The notes: a model not told the origin generated them from the letters alone. Positions 40,380 through 48,909 are shown, counted from the first letter of the stretch. The stretch: 64,000 nucleotides of DNA from an uncultured Mucilaginibacter sp. (GCF_937859865.1 NZ_CALMAT010000121.1:1-64000); one strand, 5' to 3'. Made by a program: numbers and translations.

Positions 40380-41171
40380 ATGAAAAAATACGGATTGATC
40401 GGTTTCCCGCTAACGCATTCTTTTTCCAAAAAATACTTCGAGGCGAAATTTGAAAAAGAGCAGATTGAGGACAGTTCTTACGAGCTTTTTGAGATTGACA
40501 ACCTGAGCGATTTCCCCGAATTTATCAAAGCGCACCCAGGCCTGTGCGGCTTAAATGTTACCATTCCGCATAAAATTGGCGTTGTTTATTATATGGATTG
40601 GATGGATGAGGAAGCTAAGCAGGTAGAAGCCATCAATTGTATCCGTGTGGTAGAAGAAAGCGCGCTTGCGACTGCATTTTCCGGGGAAGTAGGTTTTGTA
40701 GGCCAGGACTTTCGTTTGGAAGGCTACAATACCGATATTTATGGTTTCGAAAACTCCTTAAAACCCTTACTGGAACCGCATCATAAAAAAGCATTGGTTT
40801 TGGGCAACGGCGGCGCATCCCGGGCAGTAAAGTATGTGCTGAAAAAACTGCGCATCGCGTACCGAACCGTATCACGAAGGCCAAAAGCAAACCAAATTTC
40901 GTACGAACAGGTAACACCAAAGCTGATGGCCGAACATTCTTTGATCATCAACACTACGCCTTTGGGCACTTCGCCGGATACCGGTGCTTTTCCGAAAATC
41001 CCTTATGAAGCCATTACCAATCGGCATTTGTTGTACGATTTAATTTACAACCCTGAGAAAACGGTATTTTTGCAAAAAGGCGAAGCGCAGGGCGCAACAA
41101 TAAAAAACGGTTACGAAATGCTTCTTTTACAGGCAGAAAAATCGTGGGAAATTTGGAACAAAAAATCCTAA
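40380..41171 (+). CDS. aroE: Shikimate dehydrogenase
   Basis: 263 residues, NADPH-dependent reduction of 3-dehydroshikimate in the aromatic amino acid pathway. Signatures: YGLIGFPLTHSFSKKYF (shikimate-binding Ser), GLNVTIPHK with the catalytic Lys, ALVLGNGGASRAVKYVL (dinucleotide loop), LIINTTPLGTSP and YDLIYNPEKTVFLQKGEAQGA. It is somewhat long: an extra stretch of about 15 residues (ESALATAFSGEVGFVGQD) lies between AINCIRV and the conserved YNTD, where most homologues have a short turn. A G-type word is read as MLLL in NGYEMLLLQAE near the end. gldD begins one base after the stop. Confidence 0.93.
   Translation: MKKYGLIGFPLTHSFSKKYFEAKFEKEQIEDSSYELFEIDNLSDFPEFIKAHPGLCGLNVTIPHKIGVVYYMDWMDEEAKQVEAINCIRVVEESALATAFSGEVGFVGQDFRLEGYNTDIYGFENSLKPLLEPHHKKALVLGNGGASRAVKYVLKKLRIAYRTVSRRPKANQISYEQVTPKLMAEHSLIINTTPLGTSPDTGAFPKIPYEAITNRHLLYDLIYNPEKTVFLQKGEAQGATIKNGYEMLLLQAEKSWEIWNKKS
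41118..41129 (+). repeat. G-type 12-mer inside aroE
   Basis: ATGCTTCTTTTA read in frame as Met-Leu-Leu-Leu in the conserved NGYEML region. The protein context is conserved, so the word was probably reached by synonymous or near-synonymous changes, or by chance, not by insertion. Confidence 0.75.
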
Positions 41172-41172
41172 C

Positions 41173-41763
41173 ATGCACAAAAACGCTTGGCCTTTCTATT
41201 TTGCTTTCGGGTTGATCTTTCTATTTTCCTGCAACAATAGCCATGATTTTACACCGAAGCCGCGCGGTTTTTTTCGTATTGTTTTTCCCCAAAAAAAATA
41301 CCGGGAATATCAAAGCGGTTGTCCGTTTACTTTTTCTTATCCGGTTTATGCACATATCGAACCGGATAAAAACCGGAATACGCAGCCTTGCTGGTTTAAC
41401 ATCGAATATCCGGATTTTAAAGGAACACTCCATTTAAGCTACATGCCGGTCACTTCAAAAAAAGTTTTTAACGAACTGATTGAAGATGCGCACACGTTTG
41501 CTTTTAAACACACCATTAAAGCAACGGCCATTGATGAAGGAACGATTGCTTATCCCGACCGTAAAATGTACGGTATTTATTACCGGATTGACGGAAACGC
41601 GGCTTCTTCGGCCCAGTTTTACTTAACCGACAGCACCAAAAATTATTTGCGTGGCGCTTTGTATTTTAACGAAGTTCCTCGGCAGGATTCCATCAAACCG
41701 GTTTTGGATTTTGTGAAGCAGGATATTGATGTAATGATCAAAACCTTGCGCTGGAAAAACTGA
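41173..41763 (+). CDS. gldD: Gliding motility lipoprotein GldD
   Basis: 196 residues with a lipoprotein signal (FGLIFLFSCNN, lipobox Cys at about residue 20). GldD-typical segments: FTPKPRGFFRIVFPQKKY, CPFTFSYPVYAHIEP, CWFNIEYPDFKGTLHLSY (quoted in part) and ISYLTDS-like AQFYLTDSTKNYLRGALYFNEVPRQDSI. GldD is required for gliding and type IX secretion in flavobacteria. It is one base downstream of aroE, so co-transcribed with it, and its TGA stop overlaps a G-type repeat. Confidence 0.9.
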   Translation: MHKNAWPFYFAFGLIFLFSCNNSHDFTPKPRGFFRIVFPQKKYREYQSGCPFTFSYPVYAHIEPDKNRNTQPCWFNIEYPDFKGTLHLSYMPVTSKKVFNELIEDAHTFAFKHTIKATAIDEGTIAYPDRKMYGIYYRIDGNAASSAQFYLTDSTKNYLRGALYFNEVPRQDSIKPVLDFVKQDIDVMIKTLRWKN

Positions 41764-41797
41764 TGCTTCTTTTATCGGGTAAAAATTGGTGTGTTTG
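41763..41797 (+). repeat. G-type extended element at the gldD stop
   Basis: ATGCTTCTTTTA followed by TCGGGTAAAAATTGGTG and TGTTTG. The A is the last base of the gldD stop. Identical over 35 bases to the copy at 41913-41947, exactly 150 bases away. Confidence 0.9.
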
Positions 41798-41819
41798 TTT
41801 CGGGTGGAAATTGCTGCAC

Positions 41820-41909
41820 TGACATTTTGCAACGAAGCGAGAAAAGTTATTTCAACAACAAAAAATCTTATCGCTTTGAAGAAGATTCCTCCCGTTGGTC
41901 GGAATGACA
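41820..41909. repeat. Palindromic MITE-like element, second family
   Basis: Starts TGACATTTTGCAACGAAGCG and ends with CCCGTTGGTCGGAATGACA, imperfect terminal inverted repeats of about 27 bases; the inside has TTATTTCAACAACAA. It resembles the short palindromic elements with TGTCATTCCGA ends common in Bacteroidota. Related to 62739-62826. Confidence 0.7.
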
Positions 41910-41912
41910 GCA

Positions 41913-41947
41913 ATGCTTCTTTTATCGGGTAAAAATTGGTGTGTTTG
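41913..41947 (+). repeat. G-type extended element, duplicate
   Basis: Same 35 bases as 41763-41797, ending near the stop of the minus-strand terC gene. Confidence 0.9.
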
Positions 41948-41954
41948 CTGTCAT

Positions 41955-42770
41955 TCAACTTTTATCCAACACCTTTTCTGCATCGCGCGTTACTTCCAAA
42001 TTAGTAATTTGTTTTTTAGGAAAGTTAAACAGCGCGGAACTAATTACCGGAATGATAAACACCGCAACCGTAAACAAAGAAACAAACAAATCCATGCTTT
42101 TGCCTTCCAGTATTTCTGAAAAAGGCGTTCCCGGAAAAAAATGCGTGTACAAAGAAGCGGTGAGTTTTACGCCCAAGACACCGATTACCACAAAGGCAAC
42201 GGTTTCTAAAAACGTAAACTTTTCCATCAGTTTTACAAAAGCCTGCGCTACAAAACGCATCGCCAAAATCCCGATAAAAACGCCGGTATAGATCAAAAAA
42301 ACATGATCGGTAAAGGCAACGGCAGCAAACACGTTATCAATGGAAAATGCCAAATCCATCACTTCTACCAAAGCCACGGTTGCCCAAAAAGTACCCACCA
42401 AACCGACGGTAGATTTGTAAATCCAGCTTTCGTTCTTGTTTACCGTTTCTTCTTCGCTGCCGCCTTCTTCTGATTTTCCTTTAAAATAATCAAACGCCAG
42501 ATACAGTAGATACAGGCCGCCCAAAGGTTTCAGCCACCAAATTTTAACTAACCAGGCCGCCAGAAAAAGGCAAATTCCGCGAAATACATAAGCGCCCAAA
42601 ATGCCGTAGCGCAACGCTTTGCTGCGCTGTTCTTTCGGCAAATCAATCACCATGGTAGCCAAAACGGCCGCATTATCAACCGACAGCAAACTTTCGATCA
42701 CGATCAAATTTAAAATGATGAGCAAACCGGCCTGTATGTCTTCGCCCAATAAATGATGTAAAAAATCCAT
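41955..42770 (-). CDS. terC: TerC family integral membrane protein
   Basis: 271 residues with about seven hydrophobic segments and the TerC signature NLIVIESLLSVDNAAVLATMV near the N-terminus and MDLAFSIDNVFAAVAF in the second half, each with the acidic residue and DN pair thought to bind metal. TerC proteins export metal ions such as manganese or act in tellurite resistance complexes with TerD proteins. It is downstream of a hypothetical gene, telA and two terD genes on the same strand, so a membrane part of that system. A T-type repeat lies at 42788, just upstream. Confidence 0.92.
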   Translation of the reverse strand: MDFLHHLLGEDIQAGLLIILNLIVIESLLSVDNAAVLATMVIDLPKEQRSKALRYGILGAYVFRGICLFLAAWLVKIWWLKPLGGLYLLYLAFDYFKGKSEEGGSEEETVNKNESWIYKSTVGLVGTFWATVALVEVMDLAFSIDNVFAAVAFTDHVFLIYTGVFIGILAMRFVAQAFVKLMEKFTFLETVAFVVIGVLGVKLTASLYTHFFPGTPFSEILEGKSMDLFVSLFTVAVFIIPVISSALFNFPKKQITNLEVTRDAEKVLDKS

Positions 42771-42787
42771 TGCTTATTTATTTAATG

Positions 42788-42799
42788 ATACTGTTTTTA
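42788..42799 (+). repeat. T-type 12-mer, intergenic
   Basis: ATACTGTTTTTA followed by TGACCAATTTTTTG, in the gap between terC and the 320-residue hypothetical gene. Confidence 0.85.
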
Positions 42800-42841
42800 T
42801 GACCAATTTTTTGTCGTTTTGTTACTGGTCTTTCAAAGAAA

Positions 42842-43804
42842 CTAAATCAAATCCGTGTTCAGCATCGCTTTTAAAATATTGGCCTGCGCATCAAAATTAG
42901 CGATGTTTTGCAGAAAGCTGATGTCGCTCAGCTTTTTATAATTCTCGGCCAGCAACGTTTTTATTTCCTGCGGAAGATACGTTTTTGTAACGCCAATCCG
43001 GCTTTGCAACTGGTCGTTTTTATCTTTCAGTTCCCGGATCATTTTTTCTTTGTGAGAGATATGATTGTCGAAACTAACATTTTTTAGCTTTGAAAAATCA
43101 CAAAACAAAAACAGGTTTCTGGCCGGATAAAAAATAAAGTATTTATCGGTTTCTATAAACTTGTAAACCTCGGCAATGGCGTTTCCGGCTTTTATCCCGC
43201 AAAAAAATTCGGTTTTAAAATCGTATTTACACAGCAAGCCCAACAACTTTTTCTGGATGATGGCGTAAGCGTTGGTGTAAATTTCGGCCGGATTGTAATG
43301 TGTTAATTCGTCCAGCAATTCGCCCGAAACTTCATAATAAAAATCCTGCGAAAAGCGCGAACTAAAGTTGTTGATATTTTTGGAAAACGGATATTCGTCC
43401 ACATTGTCCGACAAAAACTGGTACAAACGCCGCAACGAAATATTCATTTTCAACGACTGCTTTTGCTGGTCCTGCCTGTAGTTTTTTTTGCTATAAAAGG
43501 AGTTGGAAAGCTTATCAATCAGTTCGTTGTTCAACTGCATTTCATCAAAAAGCAAGCTTACGTTTTTTTCGTTGCTCTTTTTAATCTTCTTTAAAAGTTC
43601 TATTAAACTGGAGGTGTATTGCAGATGAAAAAGTTCGAGGTTATTGGCGTCCAGTTCCGGGTTTTGCTCAAACATTTGATGGATTACCTGGCTGCGCAGA
43701 TAAATTTTGTAAATGATATCTTCCTCAAAAAAAGCAGCAAGCAACTGTAATTTACTGATGATCCGTTTTGATGCATGAAATATCGCCGCCAGATGCTCGT
43801 TCAT
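42842..43804 (-). CDS. Hypothetical protein of the ter cluster
   Basis: 320 residues, largely alpha-helical, without signal peptide or membrane span. There are charged coiled-coil-like stretches (about 70-130 and 265-290, KEKMIRELKDKNDQLQSRIG) and a middle part with aromatic strands (KYFIFYPARNLFLFCDF). I do not recognise a family. It is 10 bases downstream of telA and upstream of terC on the same strand, so it is likely part of the same operon and may work with TelA, which is also helical and cytoplasmic. Confidence 0.7.
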   Translation of the reverse strand: MNEHLAAIFHASKRIISKLQLLAAFFEEDIIYKIYLRSQVIHQMFEQNPELDANNLELFHLQYTSSLIELLKKIKKSNEKNVSLLFDEMQLNNELIDKLSNSFYSKKNYRQDQQKQSLKMNISLRRLYQFLSDNVDEYPFSKNINNFSSRFSQDFYYEVSGELLDELTHYNPAEIYTNAYAIIQKKLLGLLCKYDFKTEFFCGIKAGNAIAEVYKFIETDKYFIFYPARNLFLFCDFSKLKNVSFDNHISHKEKMIRELKDKNDQLQSRIGVTKTYLPQEIKTLLAENYKKLSDISFLQNIANFDAQANILKAMLNTDLI

Positions 43805-43814
43805 TCATACAAAA

Positions 43815-44918
43815 TTACTTAATGTTGGTTACATTTTTCTTCAGTTCGGTTTCTAAATTTTGCAGTTCGGTATTCAGCGTTTTGCGGTTTTGGTTGCCTT
43901 CTTCGTGGATGCGTTTTACTTCGTTCAGCGTTTCAATCAACGATTGCGTGGTGCGTTTTAAAGTATCCAAAGAAACAACGGTTTTTTCGTTTTCGCGCGC
44001 TACGTCAATGCTGTTTTGTTTCAGCAGTTCAGCGTTTTTTTGCAAAATGGTATTCGTCGTGTCCGAAATCTTTTTCTGCACTTCCACATGCTGTTTTTGC
44101 CGTTGTAAAGCTACGGCGATCGTCAACTGGTTTTTCCAAACGGGAATGGTGGTTGAAATGATAGACTGCGCTTTTTCGGCAATGGAAGTATTGTTGTTTT
44201 GCACCACGCGGATTTGCGCCAGCGATTGCATCATGATAAAACGGACAACCTTTAAATCGGCCAAACGCTTATCCAATCGGTTCACAAAATCCCGCAGATC
44301 GGCAATTTCATAATCCTGGTAATCGGCCGGGCTTGCATCCATTTGCGCCAGCTTTTCGCTCAGTTCCTTATACTTTAACTGACCGGAAATAATCAGTTCT
44401 TCCATTTGTTTAATGTACGAAACGTTGCTATCAAACATGGTTTGCAACGAGCTGTTGTCTTTAATGGAATTTAAGCGGCCGGCTTTAATTTTATTAGTGA
44501 TCTTGTCAATGTTGCTCACCACGGTATCGTATTTCTGAAAAAGCTTTTGCGCATCAAAAACCATTTTTTTTAAAAACGGGATTTTTGAAAGCAAGCCTTT
44601 AAAACCGCTTTGGTCAAGTTCGTCCACATCAATGTAGTTCAGTTCGCCCAGCAAATCAGTAATCAAGCCGCCAACTTCGCCCGAATTATACGTGCGAACG
44701 GAAGTTAAAAACGCATTGCTATATTTTTCCATCGAGTTTTGCACTTCCACACCGTAATTCAAAATCGAATTGACATCGGATGGATTGATGGTTTTGCTGA
44801 GTTCGGCAAATTTCTTTTCGTCTTCGGGCGTAATTTTCGACAGATCAACGTTGCCGTCTTTATCCAATTTTACTGGCGTTGCCGTTGGGTTTACAGGAAT
44901 GGGGGTTAATTCTTCCAT
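43815..44918 (-). CDS. telA: TelA/KlaA family toxic anion resistance protein
   Basis: 367 residues, all-helical, matching the TelA family (PF05816): FAELSKTINPSDVNSILNYGVEVQNSMEKYS, GGLITDLLGELNYIDVDELDQSG, FQKYDTVVSNIDKITNKI, MEELIISGQLKYKELSEKLAQMD and IISTTIPVWKNQLTIAVALQRQKQ (each named as a block, in part). TelA proteins accompany TerD and TerC proteins in tellurite and stress resistance clusters; the biochemical role is unknown. Middle gene of the terD-terD-telA-hypothetical-terC group. Confidence 0.92.
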   Translation of the reverse strand: MEELTPIPVNPTATPVKLDKDGNVDLSKITPEDEKKFAELSKTINPSDVNSILNYGVEVQNSMEKYSNAFLTSVRTYNSGEVGGLITDLLGELNYIDVDELDQSGFKGLLSKIPFLKKMVFDAQKLFQKYDTVVSNIDKITNKIKAGRLNSIKDNSSLQTMFDSNVSYIKQMEELIISGQLKYKELSEKLAQMDASPADYQDYEIADLRDFVNRLDKRLADLKVVRFIMMQSLAQIRVVQNNNTSIAEKAQSIISTTIPVWKNQLTIAVALQRQKQHVEVQKKISDTTNTILQKNAELLKQNSIDVARENEKTVVSLDTLKRTTQSLIETLNEVKRIHEEGNQNRKTLNTELQNLETELKKNVTNIK

Positions 44919-44973
44919 CGTTTGTTTTGAGTTAGATTGATTTCGGCTGCAAATGTTACAGCAATTTAGGCTG

Positions 44974-45028
44974 ATGCTTCTTTTACCGGTATAAATTTGA
45001 TACTTCTTTTACCAGTATAAAATTGGTG
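44974..45028 (+). repeat. G-type and A-type elements in direct tandem
   Basis: ATGCTTCTTTTA (44974-44985) plus CCGGTATAAATTTG is followed at once by ATACTTCTTTTA (45000-45011) plus CCAGTATAAAATTGGTG. Two near-identical units head to tail, between terD and telA. Confidence 0.9.
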
Positions 45029-45032
45029 TCAA

Positions 45033-45647
45033 TTACAAAAACTGGTTCATCACCGTATTGATGGTTTCGGGCAGTTTTTTATCTTTCGTTGGTTCGCCAA
45101 CGGCGTTGAATTTCCATTCGCCATTGCGTTTGTAAAACACGCCCATCACCATGGAAACGTAGCCCGAAAAATTAGAATTATGGGCGATATCATACGTGGC
45201 AAAAACTTCGCGTACCATTTTTGGCGTACCTTCATAAATGCGGATGGAAGCAAACGGGATTTTACCAAAATCATGTCCACGGAAACTGTTCAATACAAAA
45301 GCTACATGTTCAATATTGCTGTTCAGTAGCGAAAAATCAAGCGTGATGACTTCGTTGTCCAAACCATCATCACCGTCAATATCGCCGGTCAAATCATCAC
45401 CGCTGTGCCTTACCGATCCATTTTTGGATTGCAAATTGCCAAAGTAAATGGTTTCCTGCAGTTTCTTCTGCGCATCAAACAAAGCACAACTGGCATCCAG
45501 GTCCACTGCTTCTTTGGTCGTTCCGAAACCGAAAAAACCTTTCTTTTCGATTGCGCCCCAGTTGATGCCCACGCAAATATTTTGCAGCTTGCTGCCGTTG
45601 CTTTTTTCGAGGTTGATGCGTTGCCCCTTTTGAAGGTTGATAGCCAT
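45033..45647 (-). CDS. terD: TerD family protein
   Basis: 204 residues. TerD domain features: MAINLQKGQRINLEK, then WGAIEKKG, LDASCALFD, HSGDDLTGDIDGDDGLDNEVITLDFSLL with the Asp cluster that binds calcium in this family (in part: GDDLTGDIDGDDGLDNE), and FASIRIYEG. The TerD family acts in tellurite resistance and general envelope or phage stress responses with TerC. It lies four bases downstream of a second terD gene, so the two are coupled. The last residues (ETINTVMNQFL) form a short extra helix. Confidence 0.92.
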   Translation of the reverse strand: MAINLQKGQRINLEKSNGSKLQNICVGINWGAIEKKGFFGFGTTKEAVDLDASCALFDAQKKLQETIYFGNLQSKNGSVRHSGDDLTGDIDGDDGLDNEVITLDFSLLNSNIEHVAFVLNSFRGHDFGKIPFASIRIYEGTPKMVREVFATYDIAHNSNFSGYVSMVMGVFYKRNGEWKFNAVGEPTKDKKLPETINTVMNQFL

Positions 45648-45651
45648 AATT

Positions 45652-46206
45652 TTAGTTGTATTTGTTTAAGTAATCCTGCAAACCGCCTTTCATGCCCACG
45701 CCCACGGCTTCAAATTTCCACTTGCCTTCGCGTTTGTAAATGCGGCCAAATTCTACCGCCGTTTCGATGGAAAAATCTTCTTCCAGCTCGTATTTCAACA
45801 ATTCTTCGTTGCTTGCCGTATCAAAAATGCGCACAAAAGAATTTTTTACCTGGCCAAAATTTTGTCGGCGACTGGCAGCTTCGTGTATCGTAACGACAAC
45901 AATCAACTCTGTAGCACGCGGATCAATCATAGAAAGATCAATCTTCACCTGCTCGTCATCGCCTTCACCGGCACCAGTTAAATTATCGCCGGTATGTTCC
46001 ACGCCGCCATCCGGAGAAATTAAATTGTTATAAAAAACGAAATGCTCGTCGGAAAGCAACTTCTTGTTTTCGCCTAAAATAAAAACAGAAGCATCCAAAT
46101 CAAAACTGGTGCCCGTTGCCGAATTATTGGTATCCCAACCTAAACCAATGGTAAATTTGGGTGCATTGATATTTTCGCGTTGTCCTTTTTGCAAATTGAT
46201 GGCCAT
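45652..46206 (-). CDS. terD: TerD family protein (second copy)
   Basis: 184 residues, TerD domain: MAINLQKGQRENINAPKFTIGLGWDTNNS, LDASVFILGENKKL, HTGDNLTGAGEGDDEQVKIDLSMID with calcium-binding Asp residues (in part), and FVRIFDTASNEEL, YELEEDFSIETAVEFGRIYKREGKWKFEAVG. This is the first gene of the ter group on the minus strand; it and the next terD share the same first nine residues. Upstream is a hybrid repeat pair (46278-46307). Confidence 0.92.
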   Translation of the reverse strand: MAINLQKGQRENINAPKFTIGLGWDTNNSATGTSFDLDASVFILGENKKLLSDEHFVFYNNLISPDGGVEHTGDNLTGAGEGDDEQVKIDLSMIDPRATELIVVVTIHEAASRRQNFGQVKNSFVRIFDTASNEELLKYELEEDFSIETAVEFGRIYKREGKWKFEAVGVGMKGGLQDYLNKYN

Positions 46207-46277
46207 GTTATACTTGTTTTTTGGTTTTTATAGAATTCAAATTTACACCATAACTTTGCATAAACTGGTAATTGCCA

Positions 46278-46307
46278 ATACTGTTTTTACCGGCATAAAA
46301 GAAGTAT
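46278..46307 (+). repeat. Hybrid inverted pair (T type facing A type)
   Basis: ATACTGTTTTTA (46278-46289), loop CCGGCA, TAAAAGAAGTAT (46296-46307). The two arms are of different types, so two central stem positions mismatch or wobble. Same 30-base layout as the T-T pair at 54950. It lies between terD and the M1 aminopeptidase stop. Confidence 0.88.
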
Positions 46308-46314
46308 GGTAAAC

Positions 46315-48903
46315 TCAAGGCTGGTTTAACAAAGTTTGCGCTCTGGCTAAATTATCTGTTGCCTGCAAAATCTTGTCTTTTAATTTTAAATTATAGTTAG
46401 GATGATTTTTTAGGAAAAATGTTACATCCTGCGCCGCTTCTTTACTTTGGTAACTGCCAAAAATTGCGCCCAGCCAGGATTGCGGAAAGAAAACATCGCC
46501 GGTTTTCTGTATTTCTTCCACCATTTCCAAGCTTTCGGGCAAATATTTAACCGAAGTTTTTTGCCGCAACGGATGGTTTAAATAAGCCAAAGCCGTAACC
46601 ACCGACGACTCTTTCTGCCGGTTCTTCCGTTCTTTTAAGCTGTTAAAAAAAGCATCACGTTCTGCCGGATTGTTGGATAAAGCTGGCGTTATAAATGCCA
46701 ATCGGACTTTGCGGTCAACATTGGAAATACGGTTTTGCTGTTCCTTCAAAACGGAAGTTGCGGTATCATTTTTTAAAGCGATAGAAAGCGCCAGCGACGT
46801 GTAATCGTCTTCGGTCAGCTTTACGCCTTGCGGCGGCTGTTGCTTTTTCCAGATTTCGTAAATTTTACTTTGCGCGGCTTCGTTCAAATACACATCCTGA
46901 TAGGCTTTAAACAAAAGTTTTTTGTTGTTTGGCAATGTTTGCTGCTCCATCGCCTGCCAAAGTTGCTGCTCTAAAATTGCGCTTAAAGCAAGCCTTTTTT
47001 CGGGCAAAGTAAATTCCCAGTAAATGTTGGTGATGTAGGCGGTGATGAGCCGCAAATTCAACTCGTTTTTCTCTAATGTTAAGCCTTTTGCAAGCTGGTT
47101 CAACAACTCCTGCGGCTTAAAATACCGGCCGTTCAGCATGTTTTCGTAAGCGTTGATGTAGGCAGAAGCACGTTGCAACGGACTTTCAAAAGTAAACCAA
47201 CGATCAGCCAAAGCTTTATCCGCAGGAAACAAACCGTAACCCATGCCATCTACATTAAACTGAATAAAAAGTGGCTTGGCCAAACCTAATGCTTCTTTTA
47301 CCACTACTTTTTCAGTGTCCATATTTATGCGGATTATTTTGTTATGATCGGCATAAACCAAAGCGATCATAAAAACTTGTGGCCAGATGCGCTTTGCGCC
47401 CATTTCGGGATGTTGTGTGATGATCAAATTGCTGATGCTATTTCCGGTGTAATTAATGCTGTAACCAAAAACCGGACGGCCGGGCTGGTTTACCCAAACT
47501 TTGTTCCAGGCGTACAAATCAACTTTGCTGTGCTTGCTCAAAATCGCGATCAAATCATTCCAGGTTGCGTTGCCGTAAGCATATTTTTTAAGGTATTCGC
47601 GGATGCCTTGTTGGAAGTTTTCTTTGCCGATCAACAGTTCCAACTGGCGCATCATAATCGGTGCTTTGTGGTAAATGATGTTGCCGTACAGCGAACCGGC
47701 ATCCTGCAAATTATCCAATTGCTGGCGAATGGGGTTGGCACCTTTTGTACGGTCAACGCCGTAAGCCGCCGGATAATGATCGAGCAAAAACTTGAGGTTA
47801 AAAGTTTCGCTGCCCATCATCCGTTCGGTTACTTTATCGGCCATAAAATTGGCAAAAACCTCTTTCATCCAAACATCGTTAAACCACTCCATCGTTACCA
47901 AATCGCCAAACCACATGTGCGCGGTTTCGTGCGAGATAACGTTAGAACGGGCAATAAACTGATCTTTGGTAGCGCCTTCGTCCAGAAACAAACCAGATGC
48001 TTTGTACTGCACTTCGCCCGGATGCTCCATGCCGCCAAACTGAAAATCGGGAATGGCCACAAAACCAACTTTTTGAAAAGGAAATTTAATGCCCGTCCAG
48101 CCTTCTAAAAAAACAATGGCGTTTTGATGGGCGATAAAGATAGAATCAACACTTAACTTGATCTTTTTTGGATCGGTTTCGCGGTGCAAAAATTCGGCGT
48201 TTCGGTTTCCCAATGCTTCTTTTACGGCACTATATTTCCCGGTGGTGAAAGAGAATAAATATGTTGGCAATTTATCGGAGTTGGCGAAATGATACGTGGT
48301 TTGTTGCTTATTTACAACTGAATCTTTTTTAACCGCATTGGCTAAAACTTTCCATTCCGCCGGGACTTGTAGCGTTAACAGGAAGTTGGCTTTTAGATCA
48401 GGCTGATCAAAGCATGGAAAAACAGTTCGGGCGCGATCCGGAACAAAAAGTGCATACAAATAATCATTGTTTCGATTGAGTGAAGCATCGCCAGCGATAA
48501 AATCAAGATCAATTTTATTTGTACCGATGTGCAGGTATCGCCGGGCGATGAGCAGATGTTCTTCCTGCAAATTTGTTTCTATCTTTTTTCCGTTAACAAC
48601 GATTGATTTTACATGATCGAAATGCTGCTTAAAATCCAATTGTAACGGCTGCTCATTTTTGTTTAGGTTGAAACTAACACTTTCCGTCGCCGTGATCGCT
48701 TTACTTTTTTCGGCTGGGATATCAAAGCTCAATTCGTATTGAATATTGCTGATTACTGAATGACGATAAGTAGCCAGCGCTAAAGAAACACCTGGTTGTA
48801 CCGCAATTGGCTTATTGTTTTTTTGCTGGGCGGAGCAGGGCATACTTAACGCAAACACCAAAAAAAGACCGATAAAAGAAGTATTAAAAAACAGCAGTTT
48901 CAT
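46315..48903 (-). CDS. M1 family metallo-aminopeptidase
   Basis: 862 residues with a signal peptide (LFFNTSFIGLFLVFALSMPCSAQQ). The exopeptidase motif GGMEHPGEV (equivalent to GAMEN) and the zinc site HETAHMWFGDLVTMEWFNDVWMKEVFANF (HExxH with the third ligand Glu 18 residues on; quoted in parts HETAH and WMKEVFANF) are intact. The C-terminal 350 residues are helical. It removes N-terminal residues from peptides, probably in the periplasm. Three repeat words lie in the coding region: two G type (47289, 48213) and one A type in the signal peptide (48873). Confidence 0.93.
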   Translation of the reverse strand: MKLLFFNTSFIGLFLVFALSMPCSAQQKNNKPIAVQPGVSLALATYRHSVISNIQYELSFDIPAEKSKAITATESVSFNLNKNEQPLQLDFKQHFDHVKSIVVNGKKIETNLQEEHLLIARRYLHIGTNKIDLDFIAGDASLNRNNDYLYALFVPDRARTVFPCFDQPDLKANFLLTLQVPAEWKVLANAVKKDSVVNKQQTTYHFANSDKLPTYLFSFTTGKYSAVKEALGNRNAEFLHRETDPKKIKLSVDSIFIAHQNAIVFLEGWTGIKFPFQKVGFVAIPDFQFGGMEHPGEVQYKASGLFLDEGATKDQFIARSNVISHETAHMWFGDLVTMEWFNDVWMKEVFANFMADKVTERMMGSETFNLKFLLDHYPAAYGVDRTKGANPIRQQLDNLQDAGSLYGNIIYHKAPIMMRQLELLIGKENFQQGIREYLKKYAYGNATWNDLIAILSKHSKVDLYAWNKVWVNQPGRPVFGYSINYTGNSISNLIITQHPEMGAKRIWPQVFMIALVYADHNKIIRINMDTEKVVVKEALGLAKPLFIQFNVDGMGYGLFPADKALADRWFTFESPLQRASAYINAYENMLNGRYFKPQELLNQLAKGLTLEKNELNLRLITAYITNIYWEFTLPEKRLALSAILEQQLWQAMEQQTLPNNKKLLFKAYQDVYLNEAAQSKIYEIWKKQQPPQGVKLTEDDYTSLALSIALKNDTATSVLKEQQNRISNVDRKVRLAFITPALSNNPAERDAFFNSLKERKNRQKESSVVTALAYLNHPLRQKTSVKYLPESLEMVEEIQKTGDVFFPQSWLGAIFGSYQSKEAAQDVTFFLKNHPNYNLKLKDKILQATDNLARAQTLLNQP
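47289..47300 (+). repeat. G-type 12-mer inside M1 gene
   Basis: ATGCTTCTTTTA, on the coding strand VVVKEALG. Confidence 0.78.
48213..48224 (+). repeat. G-type 12-mer inside M1 gene, second
   Basis: ATGCTTCTTTTACGG, on the coding strand AVKEALG, the same peptide in the same frame as at 47289. Confidence 0.78.
48873..48884 (-). repeat. A-type 12-mer in the M1 signal peptide
   Basis: On the coding strand ATACTTCTTTTATCGG encodes NTSFIG within the signal peptide. Confidence 0.8.
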
Positions 48904-48909
48904 TAAAAA

